Counted from the stretch's first letter, positions 31,609 through 41,532 are shown. The stretch: DNA of 64,000 nt from Phycisphaeraceae bacterium (GCA_015200025.1 CP054186.1:1674001-1738000); one strand, 5' to 3'. Notes: a model not told the origin generated them from the letters alone. Numbers and translations are program-made.

Positions 31609-34569
31609 ATGAGTTACGGATCGGCGCGTCGGTGGGCGGTGTGTGCGGCGGCGGGCCTGGCGGCGGCGCTGTCGGGGGTGGCGCTGGGGCAGGACGCGGA
31701 GGAGAAGTTCCCGGCGTTCACGGACGTGTCGAAGGGGTACGAGCGGGTGGGCGAGGAGGGGCAGTCGTTCTACAACGTGTGGGTGGACCGCAAGAAGGGG
31801 CAGATGCTGGCGGAGCTGCCGCGCGGCTTTGAGAACCAGCGGCACTTCGTGGCGCTGACGGTGGCGAGCGGGGAGGAGTACGCGGGGCTCCAGGCGGGGG
31901 ACATACTGGTGTACTGGAAGCGGTTCGACCGTCGGCTGATGCTGATCGAGCCGAACATCGAGACCAAGAGCACGGGGGACGCGGAGAGCAAGGCGAGCGT
32001 GAAGCGGCTGTTCACGGACCGTGTGATCCTGGACGTGCCGATCGTGTGCATGGGCCCGAACGGGCAGCCGGTGATCGACATGGACCAGTTGCTGGCGGGG
32101 CGTGCGTCGACGTTCTTCGGGCGTGGCGGGAACGCGAGCCTGGCGACGATCAAGACGGCGAAGGCGTTCCCGGAGAACGTGGAGCTGTCGTTCGAGATGC
32201 CGACGGGCGGCGGGCGTCTGCAGACGTTCCACTATTCGATCAGCCTGCTGCGGGACAACCCGGCGTACAAGCCGCGGGAGGCGGACGAGCGGGTGGGGTA
32301 TTTCACGACGACGCACCGGGACCTCGGGAAGTTCACGGACAAGGAGAAGTGGGTTCGGTACATCAACCGGTGGCACCTGGAGAAGCGTGACCCGAGGCTG
32401 AAGCTGAGCCCGCCGAAGCAGCCGATCGTGTTCTACATCGAGAGCGCGGTGCCGGTGCGGTACCGTCGGTGGGTGGAGCGTGGGGTGCTGGACTGGAACA
32501 AGGCGTACGAGAAGGTGGGGATCCTGGGCGCCATCGAGGTTCGTCAGCAGGACGCCGAGACGGGCGCCCACATGGACAAGGACCCGGAGGATGTGCGGTA
32601 CAACTTCATCCGGTGGCTGAGCAACGACATCGGGACGGCGATCGGGCCGAGCCGGGTGAACCCGAACACGGGCGAGATCCTGGACGCGGACGTGATTTTG
32701 ACGGACGGGTGGATCCGCCACTTCTGGGTGAACTACAACGACGTGCTGCCGCAGATCGCGATGGAGGGGATGTCGGCGGAGACGCTGGCGTGGCTGGACC
32801 GCAACCCGGAGTGGGACCCGAGGGTTCGTCTGGCGCCCCCGGAGCAGCGGGACTACATCATCGCGCAGCGGGCGCGTCGCGGGGTGTCGGCGTACGGGGG
32901 GCACCCGATCGCGACGGCGGCGGCGCAGGGCGGGCGTCTGGTGGGGCGGACGGAGTATGACGGGCTGCTCAACCGGACGAGCCAGGTGAGCGGGCTGTGC
33001 TTCGCGGCGGGGGGCAAGGCGTTCGACGTGGCGATGATGCGGATGCACCTGGAGGTTCTGGGCCTGGATTCGGGCGCGGGGCTGACGGGGAGCGAGGCGG
33101 CCGAGAGCGGGTCGGTGGTGGGCTCGGCGGGCGGGAAGGCGGACCTACTCGACGGGATCCCGGACTGGTTCATCGGGCCCCTGCTGCAGGACCTGGTGGC
33201 GCACGAGGTCGGGCACACGCTGGGCCTGCGTCACAACTTCAAGGCGTCGACGATCTACGGGCTCGACAAGATCAACAGCCCGGAGGTCAAGGGTCAGAAG
33301 CCGTTCACCGGGTCGGTGATGGACTACAACCCGATCAACATGAACATCCCGACGGCGGAGGCGCTGGCGAAGGCGGCGTCGGAGTCCAAGGACGGGGACA
33401 AGAAGAAGGACCCGGCGGAGGTCAGGCCGCAGGAGGCGGGCGACTACACGATGATCGACATCGGGGCGTACGACTACTGGGCGATCGAGTACGGGTACAC
33501 GTTCGGGGACACCAAGGAGGTGCTCAAGCGTGTGGCCGAGCCCGAGCTGGTGTACGGGACGGACGAGGACACGAGCGGCCCCGACCCCCGTGCGCGTCGG
33601 TACGACTTCGGCGCGGACCCGCTGGAGTATGCGAAGAACCAGGTGGAGCTGGCCGGGTGGCACCGGGCGAGGCTGCTCGATTCGTTCGTGAAGGACGGGG
33701 AGAGCTGGTCGAAGGCCCGCCGCGGGTACGAGATGACGCTGGCGATGCAGACGCGTTCGGTGGGGATGATGGCGAACTGGGTGGGCGGGGCGTTCGTGAA
33801 CCGTGACCGCAAGGGCGACCCCAACGCGAGACCCCCGGTGACGCCGGTGCCGGCGGCGCAGCAGCGTGCGGCGCTCAAGTTCGTGATCGATCAGGCGTTC
33901 CGGGACGAGTCGTTCGGGCTGACGCCGGAACTCCTGGCGAAGATGACGGCGGACAAGTGGCTCGACGCGGGCGGCATGAGCGAGGCGATGCAGGAACCGG
34001 CGTGGCCCGTGCACGACCGGATCTCGGGGGTGCAGGCGTCGGCGCTGACGCAGCTGATGAACCCGACGACGCTGCGTCGGGTGTACGACAACGAGTTCCG
34101 GGTCCCCGCGGACCAGGACGCGTTGACGCTGCCCGAGGTGTTCGAGACGGTGTTCGCGTCGATCTGGACGGAGCTGGACGGGAGCGGGTCGGGGAGCACG
34201 GCCCGCAAGCCGATGGTGAGCAGCCTGAGGCGGAACCTCCAGCGTGAGCACCTCAACCGCCTGGTGGATCTGTCGATGAGCGGGATGGGCCGCGGGGCGG
34301 CGAGCAAGCCCATCGGCAACCTGGCGACGATGCAGCTGCGCCAGCTCAAGGAGAAGCTGGACCGGTTCAAGACCGCGTCGATCGACCCGTACACCAAGTC
34401 GCACTTCGACGAGGCGCGGGTCCGGATCGAGAAGGCGCTGGACGCGCAGTACATCTTCAACGCGGGCGGTCTGGGCGGCGGGGGCGGCGGGATGCCGTTC
34501 TTCTTCGGCGTGGAGCCCGAGACCCCGCGGATTCCCGACCCCGGCAACCCGCGTGACGAGAACCCGTAA
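31609..34569 (+). CDS. Exported zinc-dependent metalloprotease (DUF5117/DUF5118-type)
   Basis: 986 residues. Signal peptide 1-26 (ends ALG-Q); ACAGGAG lies seven bases before the ATG. The metzincin-like motif is 'VAHEVGHTLGLRHNFKAS' (HExxHxxGxxH, then N), around residue 535. The N-terminal 'NVWVDRKKGQMLAELP' region and the long C-terminal helical part ('MQLRQLKEKLDRF') fit the large DUF5117-containing peptidases. A Gly-rich stretch and an acidic Pro tail end the protein. It would degrade proteins in the periplasm or outside the cell. A terminator follows the gene. Confidence 0.88.
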   Translation: MSYGSARRWAVCAAAGLAAALSGVALGQDAEEKFPAFTDVSKGYERVGEEGQSFYNVWVDRKKGQMLAELPRGFENQRHFVALTVASGEEYAGLQAGDILVYWKRFDRRLMLIEPNIETKSTGDAESKASVKRLFTDRVILDVPIVCMGPNGQPVIDMDQLLAGRASTFFGRGGNASLATIKTAKAFPENVELSFEMPTGGGRLQTFHYSISLLRDNPAYKPREADERVGYFTTTHRDLGKFTDKEKWVRYINRWHLEKRDPRLKLSPPKQPIVFYIESAVPVRYRRWVERGVLDWNKAYEKVGILGAIEVRQQDAETGAHMDKDPEDVRYNFIRWLSNDIGTAIGPSRVNPNTGEILDADVILTDGWIRHFWVNYNDVLPQIAMEGMSAETLAWLDRNPEWDPRVRLAPPEQRDYIIAQRARRGVSAYGGHPIATAAAQGGRLVGRTEYDGLLNRTSQVSGLCFAAGGKAFDVAMMRMHLEVLGLDSGAGLTGSEAAESGSVVGSAGGKADLLDGIPDWFIGPLLQDLVAHEVGHTLGLRHNFKASTIYGLDKINSPEVKGQKPFTGSVMDYNPINMNIPTAEALAKAASESKDGDKKKDPAEVRPQEAGDYTMIDIGAYDYWAIEYGYTFGDTKEVLKRVAEPELVYGTDEDTSGPDPRARRYDFGADPLEYAKNQVELAGWHRARLLDSFVKDGESWSKARRGYEMTLAMQTRSVGMMANWVGGAFVNRDRKGDPNARPPVTPVPAAQQRAALKFVIDQAFRDESFGLTPELLAKMTADKWLDAGGMSEAMQEPAWPVHDRISGVQASALTQLMNPTTLRRVYDNEFRVPADQDALTLPEVFETVFASIWTELDGSGSGSTARKPMVSSLRRNLQREHLNRLVDLSMSGMGRGAASKPIGNLATMQLRQLKEKLDRFKTASIDPYTKSHFDEARVRIEKALDAQYIFNAGGLGGGGGGMPFFFGVEPETPRIPDPGNPRDENP

Positions 34570-34597
34570 CTCGCGACCGACACCCCGTGGATCACCC

Positions 34598-34629
34598 AGA
34601 GCCCCCGCTCACGCGGGGGCTCTTTTGTT
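34598..34629 (+). terminator. Rho-independent terminator after metalloprotease gene
   Basis: An 11-bp stem AGAGCCCCCGC/GCGGGGGCTCT with loop TCAC is followed by TTTTGTT. It lies between two convergent genes. Confidence 0.85.
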
Positions 34630-34683
34630 GGCGGAAGGAGCCGGCGGGAGTCCGGGGTTGGTCGGGGGCGAGGGGGGGAGGGG

Positions 34684-36402
34684 TTAGCGCGGTGTAAACC
34701 GGTGGGCGATGGGGACGCGGCGTCCGGGCCCAAAGGCGACGGAGGTGAGCTTGAGGCCCAGCGGGGCCTGCCGGCGCTTGTACTCGGCGGCGTCGATCAT
34801 GCGTGCGAGGCGGACCACCAGGGCGTGGTCGATCTCCAGTCGTTGCGCGATGGTGGCGGGGTCGAGCGACTGTTCGATGACCATCTCGACGACGGCGTCG
34901 AGGAGGTCGTAGGGTGGGAGCGAGTCTTGGTCGGTCTGGTTGGGCCGGAGTTCGGCGGACGGCGCCTTGTCGATGGAGCGTGGGGGGATGGGGGGCGTGG
35001 AGAATCCGGCGGCGGCGGGGTTGGCGTTGAGCCAGCGGGCGAGGGAGTAGACGGCGGACTTGCGGAGGTCGGAGAGGACGGCGAGCCCGCCGTTCATGTC
35101 GCCGTAGAGGGTGCAGTAGCCGACGGCGAGTTCGGACTTGTTCCCGGTGGAGAGGAGGAGGGCGCCGGTGCGGTTGGAGAGGGCCATGAGGACGGTGCCG
35201 CGGACTCGGGATTGGAGGTTCTCCTCGGCGAGGTCGGGGAGGGACTGGCCGAGGGTGGTCGTGTTGAGGCGGGTGAAGGCGGGGTCGAGTTGGTGGCGGA
35301 AGGCCTCGACGGGGGGCGAGATGGGGATGGTGAGGTGGCGGATGCCAAGGCGGGCGGCGGTGTCGAGGGCGTCTTCGAGGGCGTGGGAGGAGGAGTAGGG
35401 CCCGGGGAGGGCGACGCCCAGGACGTTGTCGGGCCCGAGGGCGGTGGCGGCGAGTGCGGCGGTCAGGGCCGAGTCGATCCCGCCGGAGATCCCCAGGAGG
35501 GCGGAGGTAAAGCCGGTCTTTCGGGCGTAGTCACGGATACCCAGGACCAGGGCGAGGAAGGCGAGCTGGTCGAGGTGGGCGGCGAGGAGCGGGTCTTCGA
35601 CGGCCGGGGTGGGTGCGGCGGCGGCGGGGTCGAGGTCGTGGATCAGGAGGTGGGGGGTGAAGCCCGGCGCGGCGGCGGCGAGCCGGCCCTGGGGGCTGAA
35701 GACGGCGGCGTGCCCGTCGAAGATGAGGTCGTCGTTGCCCCCGACCTGGTTGACGGAGGCGACGTGGACGCGGTGGCGGGAGGCGTGGGCGGCGAGGATG
35801 GCGCGGTGGCGTTGGCCCTTGCCCAGGACGAAGGGGCTGGCGGAGGGGTTGACGATGAGGCGGGCGCCGGCGGCGATGAGTTCGGGGACGGGGTCGGGGC
35901 GGTTGGCGTAGCGGGCGGCGAAGCCGGCGTCCTCGCCCTTCCAGAGGTCTTCGCAGATCGAGAGGCCGACGGGGACGGGGCCGTGCGGGGTGCGGATGTG
36001 GACGACGGCGGGGGCGTGGCCGGGTTCGAAGTAGCGGTCTTCGTCGAAGACGTCGTAGGTGGGGAGGAGGCGCTTGTCGTAACGAGCGGCGGGGTGCCCG
36101 TGCTGGAAGCACAGGAGCGAGTTGGTGGCGTGGCCGGAGGGAGAGAAGGCGGGGGTGCCCAGGACGAGGGCGGGTCCGGCGGTGGTGAGTGGGGCGAGGT
36201 CGTGGGCGGCGTGGAGGCAGGCGTCGATGAACCCTCGGCGGAGGAGGAGGTCGCGCGGGGGGTAGCCGCAGATGGCGAGTTCGGGGACGACGAGGAGGTC
36301 GGCGTGGAGAGAGGCGGCGTGCCGGAGGGCGTCGGCGATGAGTCGTGCGTTTGCGGGGAGGTCGCCGACGGTGGGGTTGATCTGGGCGAGCGCCAGGCGC
36401 AT
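34684..36402 (-). CDS. nadE: Glutamine-dependent NAD+ synthetase
   Basis: Last step of NAD synthesis, using glutamine-derived ammonia. 572 residues. The N-terminal nitrilase domain carries Glu41 in 'LLVVPELAICGYPPRD', Lys in 'YDKRLLPTYDVFDEDRYF' and Cys in 'VGLSICEDLW'. The C-terminal synthetase has the PP-loop 'LGISGGIDSALTAALAA' and 'LSTGNKSELAVGYCTLYGDM'. The ATG is the family N-terminus (MRLALAQINPTVGD). It is divergent from acs across 75 bases. Confidence 0.97.
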   Translation of the reverse strand: MRLALAQINPTVGDLPANARLIADALRHAASLHADLLVVPELAICGYPPRDLLLRRGFIDACLHAAHDLAPLTTAGPALVLGTPAFSPSGHATNSLLCFQHGHPAARYDKRLLPTYDVFDEDRYFEPGHAPAVVHIRTPHGPVPVGLSICEDLWKGEDAGFAARYANRPDPVPELIAAGARLIVNPSASPFVLGKGQRHRAILAAHASRHRVHVASVNQVGGNDDLIFDGHAAVFSPQGRLAAAAPGFTPHLLIHDLDPAAAAPTPAVEDPLLAAHLDQLAFLALVLGIRDYARKTGFTSALLGISGGIDSALTAALAATALGPDNVLGVALPGPYSSSHALEDALDTAARLGIRHLTIPISPPVEAFRHQLDPAFTRLNTTTLGQSLPDLAEENLQSRVRGTVLMALSNRTGALLLSTGNKSELAVGYCTLYGDMNGGLAVLSDLRKSAVYSLARWLNANPAAAGFSTPPIPPRSIDKAPSAELRPNQTDQDSLPPYDLLDAVVEMVIEQSLDPATIAQRLEIDHALVVRLARMIDAAEYKRRQAPLGLKLTSVAFGPGRRVPIAHRFTPR

Positions 36403-36409
36403 GAGGCGG

Positions 36410-36415
36410 ATGGTA
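36410..36415 (-). promoter_or_regulatory. -10 box TACCAT of nadE, leaderless
   Basis: Seven bases upstream of the nadE ATG; no Shine-Dalgarno. Confidence 0.5.
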
Positions 36416-36444
36416 GGGGGTGGAGGGGACGGCGCGGCGTGCGG

Positions 36445-36450
36445 TACACT
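36445..36450 (+). promoter_or_regulatory. -10 box TACACT of acs
   Basis: Lies 27 bases before the acs ATG. Here a short leader with GGAG eight bases before the start exists, in contrast to nadE on the other strand. Confidence 0.4.
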
Positions 36451-36477
36451 GCGCCGGACCACAGGTTGGAGCGTGCC

Positions 36478-38619
36478 ATGACGACACCGAGCGGAGCGGC
36501 GGGAGAAGCGGGTGGAGTTGGGGGGGGGTCGGGCGGGATCGACTCGACGCTGGTGGAGAACCGGCGTTTTGAGCCCCCGGACGCGGGCGCGTTGGGCGTG
36601 GGGCGGTGGCATGTGGGCTCGGCGGAGGAGTACCGCCGGCTGCACGAGGAGAGCCTTGCGGACCCTGAAGGGTTCTGGGGGAAGGAGGCGGGTCGGCTGG
36701 CGTGGTTCCGGGGGTGGGAGAAGGTGCTGGAGTGGGAAGCGCCGGACGCGCGGTGGTTCGTGGGCGGGACGCTCAACGCGTGTTACAACTGCGTGGACCG
36801 GCACGTTCAGGCGGGGCACGGGGAGGACGTGGCGATCATCTGGGAGGGCGAGCCGGTGGGCCCGGTGACGAGCCACGCGTCGCCGGGGAGCAAGTACGCG
36901 GCGGAGCCCGAGGTGAGGCGGGTGACGTACCGGGAGCTGCAGGAGCAGACGAGCCGGTGCGCGAACGCGCTTCGGTCGATGGGGGTGAAGAAGGGGGATG
37001 TGGTGACGATCTACATGCCGATGGTGCCGGAGCTGGCGGTGGCGGTGCTGGCGTGCGCTCGGCTGGGGGCGGCGCACAGCGTGATTTTCGGGGGTTTCGC
37101 GCCGCACGCGATCAAGGAGCGGGTGGCGGACGCGGGGAGCCGGGTGATCGTGACGGCGGACGGCGGGTACCGGCGGGGCGAGGTGGTGCCGCTGCAGAAG
37201 AACGTGGAGGAGGCGGCGTCGGCGTTGTCGGGTGAGGGTCACCGGGTGGAGCACGTGCTGGTGCTCAAGCGGACGGGGCACGAGTTGCCGAGCCGGCGGT
37301 TCAACACGGGGAGCGTGGGGGCGGGGGGCGCGGTGTACCACTGGTGGCACGAGGCGGTGGGTGGGGCGAGCGACGCGTGCCCGTGCGTGGAGGTGGGGAG
37401 CGAGGACATGCTGTTCCTGCTGTACACGAGCGGGAGCACGGGCAAGCCCAAGGGGATCGTGCACACGACGGGGGGGTACCTGGTGTACGCGGGGATGACG
37501 GCGCGGCTGACGTTCAACCTGATGCCGGACGCGGGGCAGGTGTTCTGGTGCACGGCGGACGTGGGGTGGATCACGGGGCACAGCTACGTGGTGTACGGGG
37601 TGATGATGAACCGTGTGCCGACGGTGATGTACGAGGGGGCGCCGAACTTCCCGGGGAACGACCGGTTCTGGTCGGTGATCGCGCGGCACCGGGTGACGCA
37701 CTTCTACACGGCGCCGACGGCGATCCGGACGTTCATGAAATGGGGGGATGATCTGCCGGCGAAGCACGACCTGTCGAGCCTGCGGATCCTGGGGACGGTG
37801 GGGGAGCCGATCAACCCGGAGGCGTGGGTGTGGTACCGGCGGCACATCGGGTGGGACCGGTGCCCGGTGGTGGATACGTATTGGCAGACGGAGACGGGTG
37901 GGCACGTGTGCACGCCGTTGCCGGGGGCGGTGGCGACGAAGCCGGGCTCGTGCACGGTGCCGATGCCGGGGATCGACGCGGCGGTGGTGAACGAGCGTGG
38001 GGAGGAGATGCCGGCGGGGCGGGGTGGGCTGTTCGTGATCCGCAGGCCTTGGCCCGGGATGCTGCGCGGGGTGCACGGGAACCGCGAGCGGTTTGTGAGT
38101 AATTACTGGGGGCGGGTGAAGGACCCGGCGACGGGGGAGCCGTATTACTTCTCGGCGGACGGTGCGCGTCGCGACGCGGACGGGTATTTCTGGGTCCAGG
38201 GGCGGATCGACGACGTGATCAAGGTGAGCGGGCACCTGCTGGGGACGATGGAGGTGGAGAGCGCGCTGGTGAGCCACCCCGGGGTGGCGGAGGCGGCGGT
38301 GGTGGGGATGCCGCACGAGATCAAGGGGAGCGCGATCTGCGCGTTCGTGACGCTCAAGCCGGCGTGGCTTCGATCGGAGGGGCGTGAGCCCGGGGAGTCG
38401 CTCAAGAAAGAGTTGGCGTCGCACGTGGCGCGGGAGGTGGGGGCGTTGGCGAGGCCGGACCAGGTGCGGTTCGCCGAGGCGTTGCCCAAGACGCGGAGCG
38501 GGAAGATCATGAGGCGGCTGCTGCGCGACGTGGCGGCGGGGGTGGAGAAGATCACGCAGGACACGACGACGCTGGAGGATTTCTCGGTGGTGTCGAGGCT
38601 GCGCGAGGACGAGGACTAG
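36478..38619 (+). CDS. acs: Acetyl-CoA synthetase
   Basis: Activates acetate to acetyl-CoA via acetyl-AMP. 713 residues, with a Gly-rich N-terminal extension of about 20 residues containing a run of nine G in the DNA. The P-loop-like motif is 'LLYTSGSTGKPKGIVHTTGG'; 'WCTADVGWITGHSYVVYG' and 'DTYWQTETGGHVCTPLPG' are ACS-specific; C-terminal 'LPKTRSGKIMRRLLRDVA' carries the catalytic Lys that is acetylated in regulated ACS. GGAG precedes the ATG. The upstream open frame antisense to nadE is not coding. Confidence 0.97.
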   Translation: MTTPSGAAGEAGGVGGGSGGIDSTLVENRRFEPPDAGALGVGRWHVGSAEEYRRLHEESLADPEGFWGKEAGRLAWFRGWEKVLEWEAPDARWFVGGTLNACYNCVDRHVQAGHGEDVAIIWEGEPVGPVTSHASPGSKYAAEPEVRRVTYRELQEQTSRCANALRSMGVKKGDVVTIYMPMVPELAVAVLACARLGAAHSVIFGGFAPHAIKERVADAGSRVIVTADGGYRRGEVVPLQKNVEEAASALSGEGHRVEHVLVLKRTGHELPSRRFNTGSVGAGGAVYHWWHEAVGGASDACPCVEVGSEDMLFLLYTSGSTGKPKGIVHTTGGYLVYAGMTARLTFNLMPDAGQVFWCTADVGWITGHSYVVYGVMMNRVPTVMYEGAPNFPGNDRFWSVIARHRVTHFYTAPTAIRTFMKWGDDLPAKHDLSSLRILGTVGEPINPEAWVWYRRHIGWDRCPVVDTYWQTETGGHVCTPLPGAVATKPGSCTVPMPGIDAAVVNERGEEMPAGRGGLFVIRRPWPGMLRGVHGNRERFVSNYWGRVKDPATGEPYYFSADGARRDADGYFWVQGRIDDVIKVSGHLLGTMEVESALVSHPGVAEAAVVGMPHEIKGSAICAFVTLKPAWLRSEGREPGESLKKELASHVAREVGALARPDQVRFAEALPKTRSGKIMRRLLRDVAAGVEKITQDTTTLEDFSVVSRLREDED

Positions 38620-38630
38620 GACGTCGAGCG

Positions 38631-39131
38631 ATGTACGAGCACGGCGCGGGAGTTCGCGGTTGGACCACGGGGCGGCGGCGTCTGGCCGGCGCGGCGGCGT
38701 GCGCGGGGGTGATCGCGTGGGCGCTCGCGGGTGCGGGTTGCGTGGCGGACCCGGTGACGATCTCGGCGGGGCTGTCGGCGGCGCAGCAGGGGACGGCGGC
38801 GTTCTTCAAGGGGGAGTTGCAGGCGGCGTTCCGGGTGCCGATGGACCGGGTGGAGTGGGCGGTGAGGGCGGCGCTCGAGGAGCTTGATTTCCCGGTGGAG
38901 AACACGTCGCCGTCGGAGGAGGGCTGGGTGGAGATCAACGCGCGCGAGGAGAGCGGTCGGCTCGTGACGGTGACGCTCCGGCGGCACTCGCGGGTGGTGA
39001 CGTCGATCCGCGTGCGGGTGGGGCTGTTCGGGGACCAGGCGTTGTCGAGGCTCGTGCTCAACAAGGTGCAGATGGGCCTGGGCCTGAATCAGGGCGAGTC
39101 GGGCGGCGGCGGGGCGGCGGAATCGATGTAG
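38631..39131 (+). CDS. DUF3568-type lipoprotein
   Basis: 166 residues, starting 11 bases after acs. Signal peptide with lipobox 'LAGAGC' (Cys about 37). The mature part begins with 'SAGLSAAQQGTAAFFKGELQ' and continues 'RVEWAVRAALEELDFPVEN', then 'VTVTLRRHSRVVTSIRVRVG', the layout of DUF3568 proteins, small lipoproteins with a two-layer alpha/beta domain. Function unknown. The last 43 bases overlap the 3' end of the convergent HlyD-type gene. Confidence 0.75.
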   Translation: MYEHGAGVRGWTTGRRRLAGAAACAGVIAWALAGAGCVADPVTISAGLSAAQQGTAAFFKGELQAAFRVPMDRVEWAVRAALEELDFPVENTSPSEEGWVEINAREESGRLVTVTLRRHSRVVTSIRVRVGLFGDQALSRLVLNKVQMGLGLNQGESGGGGAAESM

Positions 39132-40270
39132 ACGTCGACGGCCTGGCCCGGGTAGAGCGGGGTGTTCGGGGCGGCGCGGACGGCGAGGACGACCTCGACG
39201 ACGCGGGTATCGACGCGCTCGGTGTTGGAGCCCGAGAGGAAGTTCTTGGGCCTCGCGAAGGGCTCGATGCGCACGAGGTCGAGGTCGAAGGTGAGGGCGA
39301 CGGCGCCGCGGGTGCGGGCGAGTGCCTTGGCGCCGGGCTTGACCAGGGCGATGTCCTCCTCGTCGATCTGGGCGCGGACGTGGAGGCGTGTGAGGTCGCC
39401 CAGGATCAGGAGGGCGTGGTCGGCGCCGGGGGCGAACTGCCCGGGCTGGGCGTCGCGGCGGAGGATGGAGCCGGGGCGCGGGGCGCGGACGATGGTGCGT
39501 TCGAGGTCGAGACGGAGTGCTCGGACGAGGGCGAGCTGTTGATCGAGTTCGGCCTTGGCCAGGTCGAGGTCGGGGGTCCACCCGCCGGCGAGGGCGCGGT
39601 CGAGGTCGGCCGTGGCCTTGGCCGCGTCGGCCTGGGCGCGTCCGGCGCGGGCCTGGGCGGCGGCGAGGTCGGCGCGGCCGCGGGCGACGGCGGCGTCGGC
39701 CTGCTCGAGCGAGAATCGGGCGGCGGACAGCGCGCGGGGTGCCGCGGCGTCGGCGGCCTGCCCGAGCCGCAGGAACTCGTCCCGGCGGTCGGCGGCGTCG
39801 GACTCGAGCGAGGCCAGGGCGGCCCGGGCGGCGTCCACGGCGGCGTCGGCGGCCCGCACGTCAGCGCGGGCGGCGTCGGCGGCGGCGCGGAGCGGGGGCA
39901 CGTCTTCGGGGCGGGGCAGGGCGTGCCAGCGGTCGATGGCGGCCTGTCGCACCGCGACGCCCGATTCCACGCGGATCAGCTCGGCGCGGACGGCGCGATC
40001 GTCGAGCGTCAGCAGCGGGTCGCCCGTGCTGACCCGGTCGCCCACGTCGGCGTGGACGGCGGTGATGAGCCCGGGGAACGGGGCGGCGATGCGGGCCTCG
40101 CGGTCGGCGGTCTCGATCTGGCCCAGGGCGGCGACGCCGCGGGGAAAGGGGTTGACCGAGGGATCACGCTTGGGTGGGAGGTCGGGGGGCGTGGGGAAGG
40201 TGGGGGTGACGGCGGAGATGGCCAGGGCGATCCCGGCGACGGCGAGGATGATGGTGGCCCATCGGATCAT
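39089..40270 (-). CDS. HlyD/DevB-type membrane fusion (adaptor) protein
   Basis: 393 residues. An N-terminal signal anchor (4-22) is followed by half of a lipoyl domain ('RIAAPFPGLITAVHADVGDR'), a long Ala-rich antiparallel coiled coil (about 95-235), the second lipoyl half ('RTIVRAPRPGSILRRDAQ') and a beta-barrel. It links an inner-membrane transporter to the outer membrane. An AAGGA site supports the ATG. It lies 11 bases after the FtsX-like permease gene, matching DevBCA-type exporters, but no ATPase gene is in the cluster. Confidence 0.88.
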   Translation of the reverse strand: MIRWATIILAVAGIALAISAVTPTFPTPPDLPPKRDPSVNPFPRGVAALGQIETADREARIAAPFPGLITAVHADVGDRVSTGDPLLTLDDRAVRAELIRVESGVAVRQAAIDRWHALPRPEDVPPLRAAADAARADVRAADAAVDAARAALASLESDAADRRDEFLRLGQAADAAAPRALSAARFSLEQADAAVARGRADLAAAQARAGRAQADAAKATADLDRALAGGWTPDLDLAKAELDQQLALVRALRLDLERTIVRAPRPGSILRRDAQPGQFAPGADHALLILGDLTRLHVRAQIDEEDIALVKPGAKALARTRGAVALTFDLDLVRIEPFARPKNFLSGSNTERVDTRVVEVVLAVRAAPNTPLYPGQAVDVYIDSAAPPPPDSP

Positions 40271-40281
40271 GCGGGGTTCCT

Positions 40282-41415
40282 TCAGGAGGCGAAGACGCGG
40301 GCGGGCGAGACGGCGATGACCTTTCGGAGCGAGGCGAGCGAGGCCAGGACGATGCAGAAGAGGATGGCTCCGGCGGAGGCGAGGAGGAGCTGCCAGGGGA
40401 GGACGGATTCGAGCTCGGTGTTGGGGTTCTGGCGGATAAGGAGGGAGAAGGCGGCGGTGGCGCCGATGCCCAGGCCGAAGCCGATGGCGCCGGCGACGGT
40501 GGCCTGGAGGAGGACCATGGAGGCCAGGCGGAAGGGGCCGGCGCCCAGGGCCTTGAGGACGGCGAAGTAGCGGAGGTTCTCAATGGTGAACTGGTAGAAG
40601 ATGGCGGCGGAGAGGGCGACGCCCACGAGGAACCCGAGGAAGATGGTGATCCCGAAGTTGATCCCGATGCCGGTCTCTTTGAGGATCCAGGCGATGGTGC
40701 GTCGGACGAACTGGAGGGAGTCGAGGGCGACGACGTCGCCCAGATTGTTGATGCGTTGCTGGACGGCGGGGATGTCGGCGGGGGACTGGGCCTTGACGAG
40801 GATGAAGCTGATCCACTGGCGGCCGACGGGGGTGAAGCGGGTGGCGTTCTCGACGGTGGTGTAGACGACGGCGTTGCCCTCGAAGCCTTTCTTGGCGCGG
40901 CAGAACCCGACGATGACGGCACGCCGCTCGTTCATCTTGAGGGTGTCGCCGATGTTCGGGAAGCGGAGGCGTTCGCGCGCGGATTCTTCGATGATGACGG
41001 CGTCGGGGGCGCGGAGGTCTTCGAGGGAGCCCTCGGACATTTCGGGGGGCTGGCCGATGAGGCTGTTGCGGGGGAGCCCGATGATCTGGCAGCGCTGGAA
41101 CGAGCCGTCGGGCATCTCGATGTTGGCGAAGGAGTTGAAGAAGGGCTCGGCCCACTTGACGCCCGGGACGGAGCGGATGCGGTCGAGGGTCCGGTCATCG
41201 AGGGGGCGGTACTCGGCGGACCATTTGGTGTGGGGGTCGGTGGCCCAGAGGTCGGGCTGGCCGACGTTCTGGAGGGGCCCGGTGCCCTTGACGAGCAGGC
41301 CGAGGAAGAAGGAGGCCTGCTGGTTGATGAGGAGCGTGGCGAAGGCGAGCCCGAGGATGAGGGTGAGGTACTTGGCGCGGTCGCCGAAGAGCATTTTGAG
41401 GGCGATGAAAGCCAT
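40282..41415 (-). CDS. DevC/FtsX-like ABC transporter permease
   Basis: 377 residues. One transmembrane helix near the N-terminus ('YLTLILGLAFATLLIN'), a periplasmic domain of about 200 residues, then three helices ('ITIFLGFLVGVALSAAIFYQ', 'MVLLQATVAGAIGFGLGI', 'LLASAGAILFCIVLASLASL'), the FtsX topology. 'YFAVLKALGAGP' is the coupling-helix motif. It ends with 'KVIAVSPARVF', the DevC C-terminus. Partner is the adaptor directly downstream. No ATP-binding subunit is adjacent, so it must be supplied from elsewhere. Confidence 0.9.
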   Translation of the reverse strand: MAFIALKMLFGDRAKYLTLILGLAFATLLINQQASFFLGLLVKGTGPLQNVGQPDLWATDPHTKWSAEYRPLDDRTLDRIRSVPGVKWAEPFFNSFANIEMPDGSFQRCQIIGLPRNSLIGQPPEMSEGSLEDLRAPDAVIIEESARERLRFPNIGDTLKMNERRAVIVGFCRAKKGFEGNAVVYTTVENATRFTPVGRQWISFILVKAQSPADIPAVQQRINNLGDVVALDSLQFVRRTIAWILKETGIGINFGITIFLGFLVGVALSAAIFYQFTIENLRYFAVLKALGAGPFRLASMVLLQATVAGAIGFGLGIGATAAFSLLIRQNPNTELESVLPWQLLLASAGAILFCIVLASLASLRKVIAVSPARVFAS

Positions 41416-41532
41416 GCAAGGGGTCCCGCGGGGTCTATCCGTCGTCGCGGGGACTTTAGGTTCAGGGCGAGGGTGCGCGGGACGGGTTTCGGGCGCCGGG
41501 GCTCGCCGGATTCGGGGCGCGTCGGGCCTGGG

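Noticed and set aside
36403..38424. 5' continuation of the nadE frame antisense to acs
   Set aside because: Homology begins exactly at the internal ATG 36402; upstream residues are His/Arg/Pro-rich shadow of acs.
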